This document shows positions 10,651-19,473 of a DNA stretch of 64,000 nucleotides, piece by piece (position 1 is the stretch's first letter; each line of letters begins with the position of its first letter). The translations under genes were made by a program, and so were the position numbers. The notes under the pieces are model-generated. The model was given only the letters and a program-made list of their open reading frames with translations, had not been told where the DNA came from and made no database searches. Origin of the DNA: Ornatilinea apprima (GTDB lineage Bacteria > Chloroflexota > Anaerolineae > Anaerolineales > Anaerolineaceae); the NCBI RefSeq assembly GCF_001306115.1, contig NZ_LGCL01000045.1, positions 62,001 through 126,000 on the forward strand. Direction: 5' to 3'.

Positions 10651-12372
10651 ATGAACGATAGCCAGCAAGAGACAACCTTCGAAGATCTTTGCCAGAGAAT
10701 AGACGCGCTGCTGGTGTACGCAGAGCGAATGCAACAGTTTTTAAGGGACAACCGCCCGGCATCCATGCCGTCTGTGATTTTCGAGGGGGTAGAAAGCATG
10801 GCGCTTCAATTACCCAAAATCAAAAAGAAGGCCGGGCTGCTGGCCGCCGAACAAAACCGCCTGCACGCCTTGGCTGGGATCGGGCAGGTGGTCAATTCTT
10901 CGCTGGAACTGGATGTGGTGCTGGAAATGGTGATGGATACCATCATCGGCTTGTTGGGGGCGGAGCGCGGTTTCTTGATGCTGAAAAATGATGCGGGCAG
11001 CCTGACGATGCAGGTGGCGCGCAATTGGGAACGCGAGACCCTGGAAGCCAGCGAATTTGAAATCAGCCACACGATTATTCAGCGGGTTGAGGCAGAGGGC
11101 CGCGCTGTGCTTACGACCAACGCTCAGGAAGACCCGCGCTTCACCGGGCAGCAAAGTGTAATGGCCTATAACTTGCGTTCCATTCTGGCTGTGCCGATGA
11201 ACGTGAAGAACGAAATGATCGGGGTGATCTATGCCGATAACCGCATTCGCAGCGGGCTTTTCACCCAAAAAGAAAGGGACATTCTGGAGGCGTTTGCCAA
11301 CCAGGCGGCGGTGGCCATTGAAAACGCGCGCTTGTTTGAGTCGGTACGGCGCACGCTGGCAGAGGTAACCGAATTAAAGAACTTGATGGATCAGGTGTTT
11401 GCGTCCATCACCAGCGGCGTTTTGACAGCGGATGTGCAAGAGCGGATATTGCTGTGCAACCGCGCGGCGGAAAGAATTATGGGCATAGCCGCACAGGAGA
11501 TGATCGGCATGAATCTGGGAGATCTGTTTGCCCCCATGAACCTGTGCCTAGAAGATCCGCTGATCCAGGTCTTGAAAGAGGACGAGATGGTGGTGGGGTT
11601 GGAAACCAGTTCCGATCTTCCTGAGCGAGGCCGGGTAGATTTGCGGATGAGTTTTTCGCCGCTCAAGGATTTTCAGGAAACGACGCGCGGAGTGGCAATT
11701 GTTGTAGAGGACCTGACCGAGAAGAAACGCCTGGAGTCGCAGCGCCAGTTGTTTGAGCGGATGGTTTCTCCGCGGGTGATTGCGCAGCTCGACCCCAACC
11801 GGCTGCGGCTGGGCGGGCAGAAAGCAGAAATCACCACGCTCTTCGCTGATATCCGCGGATTCACGCAGTTCAGCGAATCGGTGGACGCGCAGGAGCTGGT
11901 GGCTGTGCTCAACCAGTACCTTGCTGCGGCCGCCGAGGCGGTGCTGTGCGAGGAAGGCACAGTTGATAAATTTTTGGGGGATGGCGTGATGGCCTGGTTT
12001 AACGCGCCCATAGCCCAGGCAGACCATACTCTGCGCGCGCTGCGCGCTGCGCTGGGCATCCGTGAGGGGATTAGTCGGCTGCACGCGAAGATGCCCTGTG
12101 AGCAATGGCTGGGATTCGGGATTGGCATTCATGTGGGCGAGGCAGTGCTGGGGCTGGTTGGCACCGAACAGCGATTGGATTACACCGCGATTGGCGATTC
12201 GGTGAACACGGCCAAGCGCATTCAGGAATATGCCAGCCTGGGACAAATCCTTGTCAGCCAGGATGTGTATGAGCGCGTTCGCGGTTCGGTGGAGGCAAGG
12301 CCGTTAGAGGCCGTGCTGCTCAAAGGCAAGCGCGATCCGCTGCGGGTGTATGAGATCACTGGACTCTGCTGA
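10651..12372 (+). CDS. GAF-PAS class III adenylate/guanylate cyclase
   Basis: The 573 aa protein appears cytoplasmic (no membrane segment). Order: short N-terminal helix, GAF domain (about residues 65-230), coiled linker, PAS domain (about 240-365) and class III cyclase domain (about 385-573). Both metal-binding Asp are present, in TLFADIRGF near residue 400 and FLGDGVMAWF near 443. The Lys of TVDKFLGD and Thr of DYTAIGDSVN fit ATP selectivity, so cAMP is the more likely product. The Arg-Asn pair region (VNTAKRI) is also intact. GAF and PAS presumably sense a small ligand. The end converges on the PfkB gene with only 11 bp between the stops. Confidence 0.9.
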   Translation: MNDSQQETTFEDLCQRIDALLVYAERMQQFLRDNRPASMPSVIFEGVESMALQLPKIKKKAGLLAAEQNRLHALAGIGQVVNSSLELDVVLEMVMDTIIGLLGAERGFLMLKNDAGSLTMQVARNWERETLEASEFEISHTIIQRVEAEGRAVLTTNAQEDPRFTGQQSVMAYNLRSILAVPMNVKNEMIGVIYADNRIRSGLFTQKERDILEAFANQAAVAIENARLFESVRRTLAEVTELKNLMDQVFASITSGVLTADVQERILLCNRAAERIMGIAAQEMIGMNLGDLFAPMNLCLEDPLIQVLKEDEMVVGLETSSDLPERGRVDLRMSFSPLKDFQETTRGVAIVVEDLTEKKRLESQRQLFERMVSPRVIAQLDPNRLRLGGQKAEITTLFADIRGFTQFSESVDAQELVAVLNQYLAAAAEAVLCEEGTVDKFLGDGVMAWFNAPIAQADHTLRALRAALGIREGISRLHAKMPCEQWLGFGIGIHVGEAVLGLVGTEQRLDYTAIGDSVNTAKRIQEYASLGQILVSQDVYERVRGSVEARPLEAVLLKGKRDPLRVYEITGLC

Positions 12373-12383
12373 GTTTTGGGAGA

Positions 12384-13409
12384 TTAGAGCTTGCGCACCG
12401 AAGAGCGCAGCGATTCCAGACGCGCCTGAGCCAGACCAGGAAGGGCGTCCAGCGCGTAGAGGGGGCCGCTGCCTTCGATGACGAAGGAGGCCGAAATATT
12501 GCCGCACAGCGCCGCTTCCACCGGGTCGTAGAAGGACCGGTAGCCCGCCAGAAAACCGCCGCAGAAGGCGTCGCCTGCGCCGGTGGGGTCTGTTACTCGT
12601 GCCGGGTAGGCGGGAATGATCCAGCGGGTTTTGCGGGTAGCGTCGTAGAGGTATTGCCCGGCAGCTTTGCGTTTGATGACGACAAACTCACAGCCGTAGG
12701 AGGCGATTTTCTCGGCCATTTCCCACAGGTCAGTGGAGCGTCCATGAAAGAGCGCGCGGATTTTCTCTTCATTGGTGTGAAAGGCGGTAATCCCTTTCAC
12801 CAGGTTGGGAATATCATCCCAGAAGGTGGCGTCCATGCTGCCGCGGGAAGGCTCGATGGTGATGGTGGACGCATTGCCTTGCTGCACGCGCGGCAGTAAG
12901 ATGCTGTGGCTGAGGAAGTCGAGGGGGGCCAGATGGACGGCGGTCGCATCGAGGTAATGCATGGGCAGGTCGGTCAGTCGGAGGGTGTGATCGTTGGAGA
13001 CGGTTTTGGAATCGGGCTGGTGAACGGGGTTCTGGTAACCCAGCAGGGTTTTGGGGAAAGGCAGCCCTCGTTGGGAAAAATGGGAAATCGGGTTGTCTTG
13101 CTGCGGGGTATCAACGCCAGCGTATTGAATGAAGCGGCGCAGGTCGAGGGCCTGATCCAATATTTTCACGCCAGAGGTGTCGAAACCACGCTCCTTCCAT
13201 TTTTCCAGCCAGTGCTGTGGAAAATCTTCTCCGATCCTGCCAAGCAGGCCAACGCCCTGTTCCCATAGTGCCAGGCCAACCGCGGAATAAATTCCGCCGC
13301 CCCCCGGAATATCCATGTGGGGCTGGCCTTCCAAATCAATGATAAAGTCTCTGGTGAATCGCCCGGCGATCACAAAACGCAGGGCGGATCGGCTTTCAAA
13401 GTCAAACAT
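12384..13409 (-). CDS. PfkB-family carbohydrate kinase
   Basis: A 341 aa ribokinase-type protein. The N-terminal glycine-rich substrate stretch (DIPGGGGIYSAVGLALWEQG) and the C-terminal PfkB signature with anion hole and catalytic Asp (DPTGAGDAFCGGFLAGY, near residue 285) are complete. It should phosphorylate a sugar or nucleoside with ATP, but no nearby gene points to the substrate. The ATG at 13409 has GGAG 5 nt upstream; a GTG one codon earlier is less well placed. A second PfkB kinase at 48752-49705 is a better candidate for pseudouridine kinase because of its neighbour. Confidence 0.88.
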   Translation of the reverse strand: MFDFESRSALRFVIAGRFTRDFIIDLEGQPHMDIPGGGGIYSAVGLALWEQGVGLLGRIGEDFPQHWLEKWKERGFDTSGVKILDQALDLRRFIQYAGVDTPQQDNPISHFSQRGLPFPKTLLGYQNPVHQPDSKTVSNDHTLRLTDLPMHYLDATAVHLAPLDFLSHSILLPRVQQGNASTITIEPSRGSMDATFWDDIPNLVKGITAFHTNEEKIRALFHGRSTDLWEMAEKIASYGCEFVVIKRKAAGQYLYDATRKTRWIIPAYPARVTDPTGAGDAFCGGFLAGYRSFYDPVEAALCGNISASFVIEGSGPLYALDALPGLAQARLESLRSSVRKL

Positions 13410-13493
13410 CACGGCTCCAGAATCAACAATTTCAGCAGCCTTGTGGTCCTGCCGCTGAAATTGTGGTGGTTATCATCCAATGATCAATCCGGT

Positions 13494-13691
13494 CTATTTT
13501 CCGCTGTCGGTGAGCAGGCGTAAGACTCCTAATAGCCCTAACCCCACTTTAACACCGTCGCCAGCGGAAAGATGGGGTTTGTCATTTTTCTTTTCAGCAT
13601 CATTAATCAGGATCATGGCGGCGGCCAGGCCTACCAATGCGCCGGCCAAAGCGCCCAAGACAAGGGTGCGTGTCTTATCATTTTGTTCCAT
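13494..13691 (-). CDS. Small membrane protein, unknown
   Basis: The 65 aa product starts at an ATG with AAGGA 7 nt upstream (a TTG two codons earlier is less likely). It has one clear hydrophobic segment (TLVLGALAGALVGLAAAMILI) with small residues in a zipper pattern, then a charged linker and a second weakly hydrophobic stretch (GVKVGLGLLGVLRLL). The arrangement resembles YtxH-like proteins without the LLAP motif. It lies 17 bp after the two-pass membrane protein at 13709-14182, same strand, probably one transcript. Function not recognised. Confidence 0.65.
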   Translation of the reverse strand: MEQNDKTRTLVLGALAGALVGLAAAMILINDAEKKNDKPHLSAGDGVKVGLGLLGVLRLLTDSGK

Positions 13692-13708
13692 AATCAAATC
13701 CTTTATGC

Positions 13709-14182
13709 TTATATATCTACTTTTTCCGATGAAGGTTGGCCTGCTTTTCGCGGGTGGAAGACGCGCCCGGCGAGGGTCTGCCCCTGCCTGGCCCAGGCGT
13801 TGGCGCTGACAATGGGGCGGGTAACCTGGTCAGAGGCGAGACGGACGTAATTTTTGGCAATCTCAAAATAGGACCACACTTTCAGAGAGGCGGCGGGGAT
13901 CACTTTCAATAGTCTGGCCAGACCGTAAATGAGCAGCGCCAGGATAATGAGGGTAATAAAGCTGAAGGTGAGGATGGGGGTGATGATGAAGATGGCGGAT
14001 ATGTTGGCCCAATGCAAGCCGGCTTCAAAATCGGTGCTGCTTCGGATAACGCTCAATACAGCCAGTGCCAGGATGCCCAGAATGAAAACCCCTAAAGGCA
14101 CGGCAATTTGCCACAGCACCTGGCTGCGGTGGCGGGGGCTGGGTGAGGGCGGACGAGATTGAGTGAATTGAGTATCCATCAT
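13709..14182 (-). CDS. Two-pass membrane protein, unknown
   Basis: The 157 aa protein has a proline-rich cytoplasmic N-terminus, two hydrophobic segments (about residues 25-47 and 62-90) and a C-terminal tail of about 65 residues. No known motif is visible. It is the first gene of a small operon with the 65 aa membrane protein. Its message is probably leaderless: an extended -10 box ends 6 nt before this ATG and there is no Shine-Dalgarno sequence. A second ATG directly follows the first. Confidence 0.68.
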   Translation of the reverse strand: MMDTQFTQSRPPSPSPRHRSQVLWQIAVPLGVFILGILALAVLSVIRSSTDFEAGLHWANISAIFIITPILTFSFITLIILALLIYGLARLLKVIPAASLKVWSYFEIAKNYVRLASDQVTRPIVSANAWARQGQTLAGRVFHPRKAGQPSSEKVDI

Positions 14183-14188
14183 ACGTTA

Positions 14189-14197
14189 ATTTTAGCA
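14189..14197 (-). promoter_or_regulatory. Extended -10 promoter, leaderless start
   Basis: On the minus strand TGCTAAAAT (extended -10, TG-n-TAAAAT) is followed by exactly 6 nt and the ATG at 14182. This matches the spacing at 8266 and 58241 and implies transcription starting at the start codon. Confidence 0.6.
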
Positions 14198-14293
14198 TGA
14201 ATCAAGGCACGGCAAGCTGTTTTTTGAACCGAAATACTGGTCATTGGCTAAGATTTGCTTTCAAAGGCGCGACCACGCTGTGCGAGGATGCGG

Positions 14294-15589
14294 CTAGGCG
14301 GGCGCGGAAAGTCCTTTCTCGGCCAGGGTTTGCAGTCGGGCGCGGTAAGCAGGCATGTTGAGGGCCAGGCGGGCGGCGCCAGAATCAATGGCGGCCTGGG
14401 CCACGGCAGAAGCTTCCCATTCACACACGCGGAGATCGAGAGGTTTGGGAACAAAATACGCGCGCCCAAATTCAAGGTGGTCCACGTTGTATGCGCGCAG
14501 CACTTCAGTGGGAACAGGCTGCCTGGCCAGGGCCGCCAGGGCGTGTGAGGCGGCAATTTTCATCGAATCGTTGATGGCGCGGGCGCGCACGTCCAATGCC
14601 CCGCGGAAAATGAAGGGAAAACCCAGGACGTTGTTTATCTGGTTGGGATAGTCGGAGCGGCCGGTGGCCACAATCGCGTCTGGGCGGGCAGCTACGGCCA
14701 GGTCGTAAGAAATTTCGGGGTCGGGATTGGCCATCGCAAAGATGATCGGATTGGCAGCCATTGTTTTTAACATTTCGGGGGCCAGCACGTTGGCAACCGA
14801 CAGGCCAATAAACACGTCCGCGCCTTGCAGCACCTCGGTCAGACTGGCCGGACGGCTGCCGTTGGCAAAGGCCTGTTTCTCGGGGAACATTTGCTCTTTG
14901 CGGCCTTCGTACACCAGTCCAACAATATCCGTCATCCAAATATGCTGGCGGGGGACGCCAATTTTTACGAGGTGGGTGGCGCAGGCAATGGCGGCCGCGC
15001 CGGCGCCGGAAAAGACAATTTTGACCCCGTCGAGGCGGCGGTTGGTCAGTTCCAACGTGTTGAGCAGCGCCGCTGCCAGAATAATGGCCGTGCCGTGCTG
15101 GTCGTCGTGGAAAACGGGAATATCGAGCATGGATTGCAGAGTCTGCTCAATCTGAAAGCATTCCGGGGAGCGAATATCTTCAAGGTTGATCCCGCCAAAG
15201 GTGGGCGCGAGGGCAGCGACAATCTGGATGATTTGTTGGGGGTCGAGGGCGTTGATTTCCAGGTCGTAGGTGTCGATGGCGGCGAATTTCTTAAACAAGA
15301 CGCCTTTACCTTCCATTACAGGCTTGGAAGCCAGCGCGCCGCGGTTGCCCAACCCTAAAATGGCTGTGCCGTTCGAGATGACCGCTACCAGATTGCCTTT
15401 ATTGGTATATTCGTAGGCCAGATCGGGGTCTTTTTCGATTTCAAGGACGGGATAAGCGACACCCGGTGTATAAGCCAGGGAGAGGTCGCGCTGAGTGAGA
15501 AGTGGTTTGGTAGGCACAACGGCCAATTTGCCGGGGATGCCATCTTGCTGGTGGTAAGCGAGCGCGTCTTCGCGAGTTATTTTGATCAT
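14294..15589 (-). CDS. NAD(P)-dependent malic enzyme
   Basis: The 431 aa enzyme decarboxylates malate oxidatively to pyruvate. The N-terminal malic domain has AYTPGVAYPV (catalytic Tyr) and VLFKKFAAID (catalytic Lys); the metal-binding segment is GGINLEDIRSPECFQIE followed by VFHDDQHGTAI. The Rossmann motif is FSGAGAAAIACA. There is no phosphotransacetylase domain, so this is the short bacterial form. The start at 15589 is set by AAGGAG 6 nt upstream; longer readings from 15622 lack a ribosome site. It lies 25 bp behind the DUF389 gene on the same strand and should be co-transcribed with it. NAD versus NADP use is not settled. Confidence 0.93.
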   Translation of the reverse strand: MIKITREDALAYHQQDGIPGKLAVVPTKPLLTQRDLSLAYTPGVAYPVLEIEKDPDLAYEYTNKGNLVAVISNGTAILGLGNRGALASKPVMEGKGVLFKKFAAIDTYDLEINALDPQQIIQIVAALAPTFGGINLEDIRSPECFQIEQTLQSMLDIPVFHDDQHGTAIILAAALLNTLELTNRRLDGVKIVFSGAGAAAIACATHLVKIGVPRQHIWMTDIVGLVYEGRKEQMFPEKQAFANGSRPASLTEVLQGADVFIGLSVANVLAPEMLKTMAANPIIFAMANPDPEISYDLAVAARPDAIVATGRSDYPNQINNVLGFPFIFRGALDVRARAINDSMKIAASHALAALARQPVPTEVLRAYNVDHLEFGRAYFVPKPLDLRVCEWEASAVAQAAIDSGAARLALNMPAYRARLQTLAEKGLSAPA

Positions 15590-15614
15590 GGTTTTCTCCT
15601 TATAAGCAAAGCGG

Positions 15615-16979
15615 TTAATCAACCACTCTTAAGGTGTTAAAGGGCAGCCAGCCTTCACGCGCGAACAGATCACGAACTTTTACCCACAGGATGCCGCGAG
15701 CCATTTGAGTTTCATTGAGCATTTCAACGGGGGCGCCTTCGGGAAGCAGGTAAAGGATGTTGCCATCGGGAGCCGAGAGCAGGTACAATCCACGGCCGTT
15801 GACGCCTATGACCACAGCCAGGGCCGGAGTTGGCGTGGCGGTTGGTGTGTGGGTGGGGGTAAGAGTAATGGTAGGCGTTAGCGTGGGAGATGGTGAAGGC
15901 GTATACGTTAGGGTGGGGGTGAGGCTGGGGCCAGGTGTGGCCGTGAGCGTGGGGGTGGGCGGGATTAACGGATCGAGGCGGGTGGCCGGTACCGCAATCA
16001 ATTGAAGCTGAACGGCTTCATTCAACCGGGCAGCGACACCAGCCTGCAGGGCGACCACTTCGTGATGAAGCGGCTGGCGGGATGTGCGGGCGGTGATCTC
16101 CAGCAGAATAGTTTCAACACCGTCGATTTCTTTCTCAGTGGATTGAATTTCCAGTAACTGCTCGCCCTGGATAGTTGCCAATTCAGCCTGAACAGCGCTG
16201 CGGACGGCGCGTTGAAAACGGCCTTCGGATACAAAGCGCAATGAAACCAGAACGAGAAGAACGGTCATTACCAGTACCAGAAGCGCGCTGATAATCACAC
16301 TTCTGGGGAGACCGTTTCTTTTTTTGCCGGTGAAGCCTGGGTGAAAGCCCAGCATGAAAAAAACGACAATTCCGGCGAAAGAGATGGATACCAGGTTGGT
16401 GAGAAATAGCAGGAACGCGCCGAGGAAGATGGTCTGGTCGCCCAGGGCTATTCCAATGCCCACCGTGCAAAGCGGGGGCATGAGAGCGGTGGAGATGGCC
16501 ACGCCCGGCAAAGCAGCCGAGAGTTGGGGCTGGGCCAGGGCGTAGGCAGCGGCAGCGCCGCCAGCGATGGCAATCCCCAGGTCAAAGGGTGAGGGACGCG
16601 TGCGGGCGAGCACTTCTGAGGGCAGGGTGCGCAAAACTTCAAATGGCGAGTTATAGGCCAGCCTACCGACAATCGCAGAGAGGATGATGGCCAGAACAAC
16701 ACCCTGAACCAGCGCAATGACCGAATCGCGGTACATTTTTTGCTGGCCTGCAACCGACGCAATGGAAATTCCCAGAATGGGGGACATGAGCGGGGCTACC
16801 AGCATCGCACCGATAATGACGGCAGTGGAGTTGGTAATCAGTCCCAGCGTGGCGATAGAGCAAGACAGGACAATCAGAAGGAAAAAATCAAACCCAGGCG
16901 AAGCGGCCTTCGATAGGTTTTGTAACACTTCTTCACGGCGTTCGGGTGAAATTGGCGCAGGCCAAAAGTGGTCTGGCAT
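15615..16979 (-). CDS. DUF389 membrane protein with Thr-Pro linker and C-terminal SH3-like domain
   Basis: The 454 aa protein has a DUF389 (TIGR00341-type) core in residues 25-225: about six hydrophobic segments with conserved ITNSTAVIIGAMLVAPLMSP and ALPGVAISTALMPPLCTVG. Residues 250-345 form an extra-membrane domain. Then comes a linker of about 45 residues built of TPT/TPS repeats (coded by 15820-15965) and a C-terminal stretch (GRGLYLLSAPDGNILYLLPEGAPVEML) that reads like a bacterial SH3 domain. DUF389 proteins are uncharacterised putative transporters. The fusion to an SH3-like tail on a flexible stalk suggests contact with the cell wall. GGAAC precedes the ATG. Confidence 0.82.
   Translation of the reverse strand: MPDHFWPAPISPERREEVLQNLSKAASPGFDFFLLIVLSCSIATLGLITNSTAVIIGAMLVAPLMSPILGISIASVAGQQKMYRDSVIALVQGVVLAIILSAIVGRLAYNSPFEVLRTLPSEVLARTRPSPFDLGIAIAGGAAAAYALAQPQLSAALPGVAISTALMPPLCTVGIGIALGDQTIFLGAFLLFLTNLVSISFAGIVVFFMLGFHPGFTGKKRNGLPRSVIISALLVLVMTVLLVLVSLRFVSEGRFQRAVRSAVQAELATIQGEQLLEIQSTEKEIDGVETILLEITARTSRQPLHHEVVALQAGVAARLNEAVQLQLIAVPATRLDPLIPPTPTLTATPGPSLTPTLTYTPSPSPTLTPTITLTPTHTPTATPTPALAVVIGVNGRGLYLLSAPDGNILYLLPEGAPVEMLNETQMARGILWVKVRDLFAREGWLPFNTLRVVD
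15820..15965 (-). repeat. Thr-Pro codon repeat within DUF389 gene
   Basis: Degenerate tandem repeat of ACN-CCN units on the minus strand encoding TPTLTPTLT-type linker. On the plus strand it appears as GTGGGNGT repeats. Confidence 0.7.
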
Positions 16980-17024
16980 AAGGGTTCCTTTGTATACGGC
17001 AGGATGATTTGCGCAGCCTTTCTT

Positions 17025-17030
17025 ATTATA
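17025..17030 (-). promoter_or_regulatory. Possible -10 box for DUF389-malic enzyme operon
   Basis: TATAAT on the minus strand, 45 bp before the ATG at 16979; no clear -35. Confidence 0.4.
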
Positions 17031-17107
17031 CCCACGTGAAGACCAATTCTGCCGTCTGGGCTGAGGTAAAATGAGTGCAATAACTTGTGAAGCTTGATGT
17101 TAAAAAA

Positions 17108-17171
17108 GAATTATAATTCCGTATCTATTTCGCGTTAGTGGTGTTGTTAAGTTGGTTAATGCAACTATTTT
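17108..17171 (+). promoter_or_regulatory. Candidate promoters upstream of UMF1 transporter
   Basis: The gap 16980-17277 holds two plus-strand candidates. GAATTATAATTC (17108-17119) is a perfect palindrome that puts a TATAAT on both strands. Further on, TTGTTA (17144-17149), 16 bp and TATTTT (17166-17171) form a weak sigma-70 pair. The transcript would have a leader of about 100-155 nt with a CAGGAG ribosome site before the ATG at 17278. Confidence 0.35.
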
Positions 17172-17277
17172 AACCTGTAAAGGTGCCGCAGGAAGATAGG
17201 CGCGTATGATCTGGATGATCACACTTCGTCCCTGACCCGCACCTGGCCGAAACCTACTTTTTTCAGGAGCCCTTATT

Positions 17278-18618
17278 ATGGAATTATCCTCTCCGATTCA
17301 ATCTGCAAAAAAGATCAAAGAGACGCCCGAAATGGCAAAACGCGCCCGGTGGGCGTGGTATCTGTATGATTTTGGCAACTCGGCCTACGCGGCGGTGATT
17401 TTGCTGGCGGTCTACTCGGCGTATTTTAAGGGTACCGTGGTTGGTGGAGCGCGGGGATCGTGGCTGTGGGGTCTCTCGATTGGGATCGCGATGCTGATTG
17501 TTACCGTGCTTTCTCCTATTTTGGGGACGATCGCGGATTTTGTAGCAGCCAAGAAACGTTTTCTGTTTGTCTTCACGGCCCTTTCTGTAACCGCAACCTC
17601 GCTGCTCTTCTTTGTGGAAGCCGGGGACATTCTCAGCGGGATGATTTTCTTCATCATTGCCGAGGTGGGATACCGCGCGGCGCAGGTGTTCTATGACGCG
17701 CTGCTGCCAGAGATCAGCAGCCAGGAAGATATGGCCAAGGTCTCGGGGAACGGCTGGGCGATTGGGTCGGCAGGCGGTGTGGTTTGCCTGTTGATCGTTC
17801 TGCCGCTGATCATCCTCTTCAAAGGCGCGCTGATGGTGCGCGTTTCGATGATCATCACGGCGGTGTTCTACGCGCTTTCCAGCATTCCGCTGTTTCTGTG
17901 GGTGAAAGAGAAGGCAGAACCGCAGGCGCTGCCGGCGGGTGAGAATTACCTGTCGCTGGCCTACAAACGCCTGAGCACAACCATCAAGTCCACCCGGCAG
18001 TTCCGCCAGTTTATCCGCTTCATCATTGCGTTTCTGGTCTACAACGATGGCATTTTAATGATCCTGGACTTCGCGGCGATCATTGGCGCGGTGCTGTTTG
18101 GAATGAATCAGCAGCAGTTGATCATCCTGATGATCATTGTGCAGGTAACCAGCATTGGAGGAGCGTTCCTGTTCGGAATTATTGCCGATCGTCTTGGCAG
18201 CAAGCGGGCGATTGTCTACTCGCTGGTGATGATGTTGGTAACCGTTTGCAGCCTGGTGTTCATTCAGAGCCTAGTAGGCTTTTATCTGCTGGCGGCTGTG
18301 GCCGGCTTTGCGCTGACGGGTGTTCAGTCGGTATCGCGCACAATGGTGGGGCAAATCAGCCCGGAGGGCAAATCGGGCGAGTTCTACGGTTTGTTCTCGG
18401 TGGCCGGGCGCACATCTTCCTTTATTGGCCCAACCGTGTACGGATGGGTGGCAGTAGGCGCCGCGAACTATTTCCACTCGGTGGGACAAACACTGCATGT
18501 GGCCGAGCAAAGCGGGCAGCGTGCGGCTGTGCTTTCGGCAGCGGCATTCCTGGTGGTGGGTCTGATTTTGCTCTTTTTTGTCAAAGACGCTTCTCGAAAT
18601 AAAAAGGAAACGGCATAA
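17278..18618 (+). CDS. UMF1/Atg22-type MFS transporter
   Basis: The 446 aa protein has 12 hydrophobic segments and starts with the family hallmark WAWYLYDFGNSAYAAVI (WxxYDxGNSAY). UMF1/Atg22 proteins are major-facilitator members; in yeast Atg22 exports amino acids from the vacuole, and in bacteria the substrate is unknown. The loop after segment 6 is short, as in bacterial forms. CAGGAG lies 8 nt before the ATG. The stop is separated by one base from the ATG of the acyltransferase gene, so the pair is translationally coupled, perhaps linking membrane lipid and transport functions. Confidence 0.88.
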   Translation: MELSSPIQSAKKIKETPEMAKRARWAWYLYDFGNSAYAAVILLAVYSAYFKGTVVGGARGSWLWGLSIGIAMLIVTVLSPILGTIADFVAAKKRFLFVFTALSVTATSLLFFVEAGDILSGMIFFIIAEVGYRAAQVFYDALLPEISSQEDMAKVSGNGWAIGSAGGVVCLLIVLPLIILFKGALMVRVSMIITAVFYALSSIPLFLWVKEKAEPQALPAGENYLSLAYKRLSTTIKSTRQFRQFIRFIIAFLVYNDGILMILDFAAIIGAVLFGMNQQQLIILMIIVQVTSIGGAFLFGIIADRLGSKRAIVYSLVMMLVTVCSLVFIQSLVGFYLLAAVAGFALTGVQSVSRTMVGQISPEGKSGEFYGLFSVAGRTSSFIGPTVYGWVAVGAANYFHSVGQTLHVAEQSGQRAAVLSAAAFLVVGLILLFFVKDASRNKKETA

Positions 18619-18619
18619 G

Positions 18620-19360
18620 ATGGCATCTGCGCCCGTAGACATGATTCAACCTCGCAACAGGTTAGGCCGGACGGTGCTCAAATGGTTCATCCATGTGGCG
18701 CTGAATGGCCTTGGTGATATTCGCGTGATTGGTCGAGAAAACATGCCCGCCAGCGGTCCGCTGTTGGTCGTGGGGAATCATTTCAGTTTTCTAGACCCGC
18801 TGGCGGTGATTCATGTTGTGCCGTGGCAGTTAGAATTTATTGCCGGGGCGCAGGCGCCCAACGCACCAAAAGCGTTGGGCTGGATCCGCAACCTGTGGCA
18901 TACCATTCCAGTGAACCGCGGAACGGTATCGCGTGAAGCGCTGCTGCACGCCCAGAGTGTGCTCAAGCGGGGCGGTGTGTTAGGCATCTTCCCCGAGGGG
19001 GGCAGTTGGGCCAACGTGCTGCGCCCGCCTCGTCCGGGAGCCGCATTCCTGGCGGCGCGGTCTGATGCGGCGATTCTGCCCATCGGCATCGATGGGCTGG
19101 ACCGGTTTTTCAAGAATGTGCGTTTTGGAAAACGAGCGCCGGTAACGCTGCGTATCGGAAAACCATTTGGCCCGTACCGGCTGGACCGCAAAAGCAGCAA
19201 TCCACGCGAGCAGATCAACCAGGTAGGGCATGAGATTATGCAGCATATTGCTGATCTGCTGCCGGAAGAACAACGCGGGTTCTATTCTTCTGACCCGTTG
19301 ATTCGCGAAGCAGCCAAAGGCACAGAGATCTATCCGTGGGATGGCGTTGTGGAAGTGTAA
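18620..19360 (+). CDS. 1-acyl-glycerol-3-phosphate acyltransferase (PlsC-like)
   Basis: A 246 aa acyltransferase with the catalytic NHFSFLDP (H-x4-D, near residue 55), the glycerophosphate-binding FPEGG near residue 130, and the region TIPVNRG between them. PlsC-type enzymes acylate lysophosphatidic acid at the inner face of the membrane. The start is the ATG one base after the transporter stop; a reading from 18578 would overlap that gene by 41 bp and has no ribosome site of its own. No terminator is evident after the stop. Confidence 0.88.
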   Translation: MASAPVDMIQPRNRLGRTVLKWFIHVALNGLGDIRVIGRENMPASGPLLVVGNHFSFLDPLAVIHVVPWQLEFIAGAQAPNAPKALGWIRNLWHTIPVNRGTVSREALLHAQSVLKRGGVLGIFPEGGSWANVLRPPRPGAAFLAARSDAAILPIGIDGLDRFFKNVRFGKRAPVTLRIGKPFGPYRLDRKSSNPREQINQVGHEIMQHIADLLPEEQRGFYSSDPLIREAAKGTEIYPWDGVVEV

Positions 19361-19420
19361 TACGGCTGAGAATATCTGGTTTGCGGGTCTGATCCGGCCA
19401 TGTTTTTGGGTTGTATAACA

Positions 19421-19467
19421 CAAAACAAAACAAAAATATATACGATTTGCTTTTGTTAATGTATAAT
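19421..19467 (+). promoter_or_regulatory. Strong-looking promoter with A-tract UP element
   Basis: A perfect TATAAT (19462-19467) follows an AT-rich stretch with repeated AAAAC/AAAAA tracts (19421-19440) that looks like an UP element. The -35 hexamer is poor. The initiation site would be near 19474, before a structured region without reading frames. Confidence 0.55.
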
Positions 19468-19473
19468 ATACAA

